From the NCBI GenBank assembly GCA_002340325.1, contig DDLV01000168.1:1-54411 (forward strand): a stretch of DNA of 54,411 nucleotides, in the 5' to 3' direction. A program made the translations under genes and the position numbers. Source of the DNA: Glaciecola sp. UBA2563. GTDB lineage: Bacteria; Pseudomonadota; Gammaproteobacteria; Enterobacterales; Alteromonadaceae. The notes below the pieces were generated by a model. The model had not been told where the DNA came from. It searched no databases and saw only the letters and a list, made by a program, of their open reading frames with translations. Numbering within the stretch: the stretch's first letter is position 1; the number at the start of each line of letters is the position of its first letter. Positions 50,653 to 54,411 of this stretch are shown piece by piece.

Positions 50653-52086
50653 TTGATCGCTGGACCGTCTCGACGGATAGCCTCATTTATACGGACAATT
50701 TTTTTCGCTACCATTTTGGTAATGGGAACCTACTTTATTTTCAACATAGTACAGGCGCAAAATGTAAAGACTGACCATAGAGTCGCACCCGCCTATACAC
50801 TGTTTGAAAAAGAGATACTTGCGCCCATCAATATTGCCAAAACACTGGCTGAAGCAGGCACGTTTGAGCGTTTTTTTGGACAAGACGAGCCTTCGATTGA
50901 ACCTCTGTTAAAAGAATTACGCACACTAGAGAACAAATTGGGCTATGCCGTTCATTTAGTTCACGAAAAATCTAAAAAGCAGTATAACTCCGATGGTAGC
51001 GTGTCAGATTTAACAGATGACGACGTTAGTTGGTACTCAAAGTCAAATAATGACGTAACTATCAAGATCCAATCAACTCATCGTAATCCTGATAGTTTGA
51101 ATCTATATACTGCTGTGCGCCAACTCGACGGCGACGGAAACATACTTGGCTTCGTCGGGATAGGAAAGTCACTTACAGACTTTAACGTCACCTTTGATGA
51201 ATTCCGCACAAGATATGGTTACGACGTTATTTTCGTCGATACCAACAAGCAGATTGTATTATCTTCTTTCGATTCGCTTTCACCCGAAAATTCAACCGTA
51301 CAAATCGGTGAGATAAGCGTTAAAAACCTAGATGACATTGAGTGGTTCAATAACTTTAGTGAAAGTACCGACAATCATGAACGCGCTGCAAAGGTTGTCT
51401 ATAGCAGTAACGGCGAATTTCTCGTTTCTCAGCTGTCGCTTAAAAATCTAAATTGGGAACTTTATCTAGTTACTCCATTAACTCCCCCGCTTGCAGAGGT
51501 CAACTTTTCTTACGCTGCCTATCTTGGTATTGGCATCGTAACATTTTTATTGGTGTACCGACTTATACAACGCCTACTCGAGAGTTACATGAACAGAGTT
51601 AGCCACAAAGTCAATAGAGATGGGCTATGTCAGTTGCCTAATAGCGAACACGCTAATTTTTTCTTTTCCGTACAGCGGAAAAAGCATCGGCAAATTTCTG
51701 TGATTATGATTGAAATAGCCGAACTAAGTAAAATTAAATTAATGCACGGCAAACCCACCTTCAATCGAGCTTTACAGGAAATCTCCAGTGTTTTACGCCA
51801 TACAATCAAGGGAAACAAGCTTGCAGTGCGATGGCAAGAAGATGCATTTGTTGTCGTTGTACCTGGTGTTGATGAAAATGTTGAAGATGTAGCGGAACAA
51901 TGCAGATTTTGCATTGAGTATCATCAGTTTTATTTTGGAGGATCAACACTTCAACTAACTCCAATAATGGGGATCCACACATCGAGGAAGTTAACGGATT
52001 CTTTTGAGTTAATCGTTGCGCAAGCGAAGAAAACTCTCAATGAAGCTAAAACCTCTGACAAAAACACTTTTCCACACGCGGCATAA
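50653..52086 (+). CDS. Membrane sensor with periplasmic Cache-like domain and degenerate GGDEF
   Basis: A 477-residue protein. The start is a TTG at 50653 with AAGGAG 8 bases upstream, which decides it. A transmembrane helix (IFFATILVMGTYFIFNIV) is followed by a large extracytoplasmic sensor of double-Cache style (LYTAVRQLDGDGNILGFVGIGKSL). A second helix (YLGIGIVTFLLVYRLI) leads to a cytoplasmic GGDEF-like domain. The signature is RWQEDAF where RWGGDEF is expected, so diguanylate cyclase activity is unlikely. It follows the HaCE gene by 198 bases, a gap with a small hairpin (ACCATCA/TGATGGT, 50579-50599). It may be a ligand sensor acting through protein contacts. Confidence 0.82.
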   Translation: MIAGPSRRIASFIRTIFFATILVMGTYFIFNIVQAQNVKTDHRVAPAYTLFEKEILAPINIAKTLAEAGTFERFFGQDEPSIEPLLKELRTLENKLGYAVHLVHEKSKKQYNSDGSVSDLTDDDVSWYSKSNNDVTIKIQSTHRNPDSLNLYTAVRQLDGDGNILGFVGIGKSLTDFNVTFDEFRTRYGYDVIFVDTNKQIVLSSFDSLSPENSTVQIGEISVKNLDDIEWFNNFSESTDNHERAAKVVYSSNGEFLVSQLSLKNLNWELYLVTPLTPPLAEVNFSYAAYLGIGIVTFLLVYRLIQRLLESYMNRVSHKVNRDGLCQLPNSEHANFFFSVQRKKHRQISVIMIEIAELSKIKLMHGKPTFNRALQEISSVLRHTIKGNKLAVRWQEDAFVVVVPGVDENVEDVAEQCRFCIEYHQFYFGGSTLQLTPIMGIHTSRKLTDSFELIVAQAKKTLNEAKTSDKNTFPHAA

Positions 52087-52121
52087 TGCTTCTCAGAGGA
52101 TAGTTTAAAATATACTTCTTC

Positions 52122-54314
52122 TTATCGAGTCATATCCTGCGCAGCGGGTAAGCTCTCTATACCCATGTTGTATAGCGTAAAGCCGTATATGTCTGCCGTT
52201 TCTTCTATGACTTTGCTTATTGGCTTACCTGCGCCATGCCCCGCATCAGTTTCAATTCTAATTAACGTAGGCGTCGCACCGCTCTGTTTTGCCTGAAGTT
52301 CTGCCGCAAACTTAAATGAATGTGCTGGAACTACTCTGTCATCGTGGTCGGCAGTTGTAATCAACGTCGCCGGATAAGTCTGTCCTTCTTTCACGTTATG
52401 CAAAGGCGAATATGACAACAAATAATTAAACATTTCTTCGCTTTGTTCGGCAGTACCATAATCGTAAGACCACCCTGCACCAGCGGTAAATGTATGGTAG
52501 CGAAGCATATCCAAAACACCAACGGCAGGAAGCGCTACTGCAGCTATTTCAGGGCGTTGCGTCATAACAGCGCCAACTAACAACCCGCCATTTGAACCGC
52601 CTCTCAAGGCTAAATATTGACTACTGGTATATTGATTTTCAATGAGATATTCAGCAGCCGCTATAAAATCATCAAACACATTCTGTTTTTGCATTTGAGT
52701 TCCCGCTCGGTGCCACTCTTTTCCGTATTCACCACCGCCTCTGATATTTGGTACGGCATAAATTCCGCCAAGCTCCAACCATGCAGCAACTGTTGGGCTA
52801 AACCTCGGCGTTAAGCTGATATTAAATCCACCATATCCGTACAACATGGTCGGATTTGTCCCGTCTTTCTGACTATCTTTATGGCGCGTAATAATCATGG
52901 GCACCCGAGTACCATCTTTTGAATTATAAAAGACTTGTTCGGAAATATACTCAGAGGGGTCGAATCGAATATCTGGTTGGTTATAAAGCGCTGATTCGCC
53001 CGACGCGATATCCAATTCAAAGATGGACGAGGGCGTGACATAGTTTGTAAACGTAAAGTATGTTTTTGTTGTGTCTTTTTTGCCGCCAAAGCTGCCGACG
53101 CTTCCTATCCCAGGCAATGCCACTTCTCTGACTTGCTCACCTTCTAATGTATATTGATACACCTTAGAAACAGCATCAACCATGTATCTAGCATAGATAA
53201 ACCCACCTGCAGTACTTGCTGAGAGTACATTTTCTGATTCTGGAACAACGTCTTGCCAGTTCTCCAGCGATGGTGCATCAATTGATACCGAAACTACTTT
53301 TGTGTTGGCTGCTTCGTGGTTTGTCACCATGAAAATTTGGTCATCTTCGCTCGTGAGCATTGAAACATCAGACGTTATGTCCTGTTTTACGGTTTTCCAA
53401 ACTGCGTTTTCATCTGCTAAATCTTTAACAAACGCACGATTGCCCGATGTTGTATTGGCGGCCGAAAGAAACAAGAATCTATCGTCCTCGCTTACTTGAG
53501 CAAAGATATAGCGGTGTTTTTCATCTTCGGTATGCCCAAAGACGTTAAGGTCCTCTGATTGAGACGTTCCAATCCGATGATAATACACTTTGTGCTGGTC
53601 AGTTTTATCACTTAACTCAGATCCAGTCGGTTTATCGTAGCTCGAATAGTAGAAGCCTTCATTTTTAAACCACGCTATTCCACTAAATTTGACATCTTGA
53701 AGGGGTTCGCCAATCAATTCTTTGCTTTCGACATCCATCACAAAAATTTCTCGCCAATCGCTACCACCTGTCGAGGTCGCATAAGCCACCATGGAGGCAT
53801 CCTGGGAGAATGCGATTGACGGCATCGATGTCGTACCATCTTCGCTAAAGCTATTAGGATCTAAGAAAACCTCCGGCTCGCTACCTCCCATTTTACGATA
53901 CAGCACACTTTGGTTTTGTAGTCCGTCGTTTTGAAAAAAATAGGTATAGTCACCTTCTTCAAACGGGGCACTGACTCTCTCATAATCGATAATGCTGCGT
54001 ACTTTTTCTTCGATTTGTTCTCTATAAGTGATGTTTTGCAGATACCCTTGCGTTACGTCATTCTGGCTAGTAACCCAGCTCTTTGTTTGATCGCTTCTAT
54101 CATCCTCGAGCCAGCGGTAAGGGTCACCAACCTCTTTGCCAAAGTATGTATCTATCGTTTCTCCTTTTTGTGTCTGTGGATATTCAATACGCATCGTTGA
54201 ATCCGCTTGAGCTGCAACTGCACTCTCTTCTTCGGTGACTTTTGGCTTTGGGCTGCAGCCCGTAAGCAAGCTTGCAAACACTACAAACGACACAGATCTA
54301 TTCATTAACTTCAT
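52122..54314 (-). CDS. Prolyl oligopeptidase (S9A) lipoprotein
   Basis: A 730-residue serine peptidase. The N terminus is a lipoprotein signal (FVVFASLLTGCSPKP, lipobox LLTGC). The propeller domain starts EIEYPQ-like with EVGDPYRWLEDDRS. The alpha/beta-hydrolase domain carries Ser in LRGGSNGGLLVGA, Asp in DHDDRVVPAHSF and His in DAGHGAGKP. It should cut after proline in short peptides in the periplasm. A Shine-Dalgarno AAAGGAAAG is 7 bases upstream of the ATG. Copy C of the dispersed repeat begins 24 bases upstream of the start codon. Confidence 0.94.
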   Translation of the reverse strand: MKLMNRSVSFVVFASLLTGCSPKPKVTEEESAVAAQADSTMRIEYPQTQKGETIDTYFGKEVGDPYRWLEDDRSDQTKSWVTSQNDVTQGYLQNITYREQIEEKVRSIIDYERVSAPFEEGDYTYFFQNDGLQNQSVLYRKMGGSEPEVFLDPNSFSEDGTTSMPSIAFSQDASMVAYATSTGGSDWREIFVMDVESKELIGEPLQDVKFSGIAWFKNEGFYYSSYDKPTGSELSDKTDQHKVYYHRIGTSQSEDLNVFGHTEDEKHRYIFAQVSEDDRFLFLSAANTTSGNRAFVKDLADENAVWKTVKQDITSDVSMLTSEDDQIFMVTNHEAANTKVVSVSIDAPSLENWQDVVPESENVLSASTAGGFIYARYMVDAVSKVYQYTLEGEQVREVALPGIGSVGSFGGKKDTTKTYFTFTNYVTPSSIFELDIASGESALYNQPDIRFDPSEYISEQVFYNSKDGTRVPMIITRHKDSQKDGTNPTMLYGYGGFNISLTPRFSPTVAAWLELGGIYAVPNIRGGGEYGKEWHRAGTQMQKQNVFDDFIAAAEYLIENQYTSSQYLALRGGSNGGLLVGAVMTQRPEIAAVALPAVGVLDMLRYHTFTAGAGWSYDYGTAEQSEEMFNYLLSYSPLHNVKEGQTYPATLITTADHDDRVVPAHSFKFAAELQAKQSGATPTLIRIETDAGHGAGKPISKVIEETADIYGFTLYNMGIESLPAAQDMTR

Positions 54315-54337
54315 GTTTGTCTTTCCTTTTGGTTATG

Positions 54338-54411
54338 CTCTGTTCAAGTGTTGCAAACATAAACATTTCTCATTTGATCGTAGGTATTCGTAATTTGAAA
54401 GTCGCTGTAAA
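54338..54411 (-). repeat. Dispersed long inverted-repeat element, copy C (cut by window end)
   Basis: Read on the minus strand, TTTACAGCGA is followed at once by CTTTCAAATTAC (54401-54390) and then ACCTACGATCAAATGA. This matches the right-hand part of copies A and B. The outer flank shares TCTGTT and AAGTGTTGC with copy A. Relative to the prolyl oligopeptidase gene it has the same orientation as copies A and B to their genes. The rest lies beyond the window. Confidence 0.7.

Noticed and set aside
1..54411. CRISPR arrays, integrases, transposase genes, tRNA or rRNA genes
   Set aside because: I looked for regularly spaced repeats, recombinase-like proteins and tRNA-like folds and saw none; the repeats found are dispersed or local.

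Overview
This window looks like chromosome from a marine gammaproteobacterium of the Alteromonadales type. That is inferred from gene content only: a moderately AT-rich sequence, a TonB-dependent receptor beside a TPR-sulfotransferase, a nagA/nagK/nagZ/nagX amino-sugar set, an H-NOX with a cyclic-di-GMP partner, LruC and PEP-CTERM-like surface proteins, and tricorn-like and prolyl oligopeptidase enzymes. No plasmid, phage, tRNA or rRNA feature was seen.

Region 1 (about 0.4-2.5 kb) holds an exported LruC/DUF4114 protein with a small exported partner, closed by a bidirectional terminator. Region 2 (2.5-13.6 kb, minus strand) is the main feature: a compact aerobic carbon monoxide dehydrogenase cluster, coxM-coxS-coxL-coxG-coxD-coxE-coxF-mocA-xdhC-like-sufS-like-sufU-like plus a 59-residue Cys-rich protein. 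CoxL carries the form I loop AYRCSFR, so this should be a true Mo-Cu CO dehydrogenase and not only a xanthine dehydrogenase relative. The distal genes look like a dedicated maturation line: MocA for the cytosine dinucleotide cofactor, two XdhC-family proteins, a SufS-type cysteine desulfurase, a SufU-type sulfur acceptor, and a free-standing CxxC/CCxGC domain of the kind fused to copper ATPases. A LysR regulator gene lies upstream, and a perfect 12+12 inverted repeat sits between it and coxM.

Region 3 (14.8-22.2 kb) has three exported proteins of unknown function, then moeA, a probable Moco riboswitch, moaA and a thiolase. moeA and moaA supply the molybdenum cofactor that CO dehydrogenase needs. 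Region 4 (22.4-28.3 kb) is mixed: an MFS transporter, an M20 amidohydrolase, a surface protein with a thioester-like domain and a PEP-CTERM-like tail, menA and a BASS-family transporter. Region 5 (28.3-34.8 kb) is an amino-sugar and cell-wall recycling locus with divergent arms: nagA and a single-ORF NagK-MurQ fusion on minus, nagZ and nagX on plus.

Region 6 (34.8-41.7 kb) starts with a 656-base intergenic stretch carrying two repeat elements. It continues with a tricorn-like peptidase, the agmatine-to-putrescine pair aguA-aguB and an orphan methylase. Region 7 (41.7-47.7 kb, minus) has a TonB receptor, a TPR-sulfotransferase and a VanX-type dipeptidase. Region 8 (48.0-52.1 kb) is a nitric-oxide/cyclic-di-GMP module: H-NOX, an HNOBA-GGDEF-EAL protein and a membrane GGDEF-like protein, both GGDEF signatures being degenerate. 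A prolyl oligopeptidase lipoprotein closes the window. A dispersed inverted-repeat element occurs three times (about 21-187, 35272-35418, 54338-end), each time upstream of, and in the same orientation to, a gene for an exported protein.
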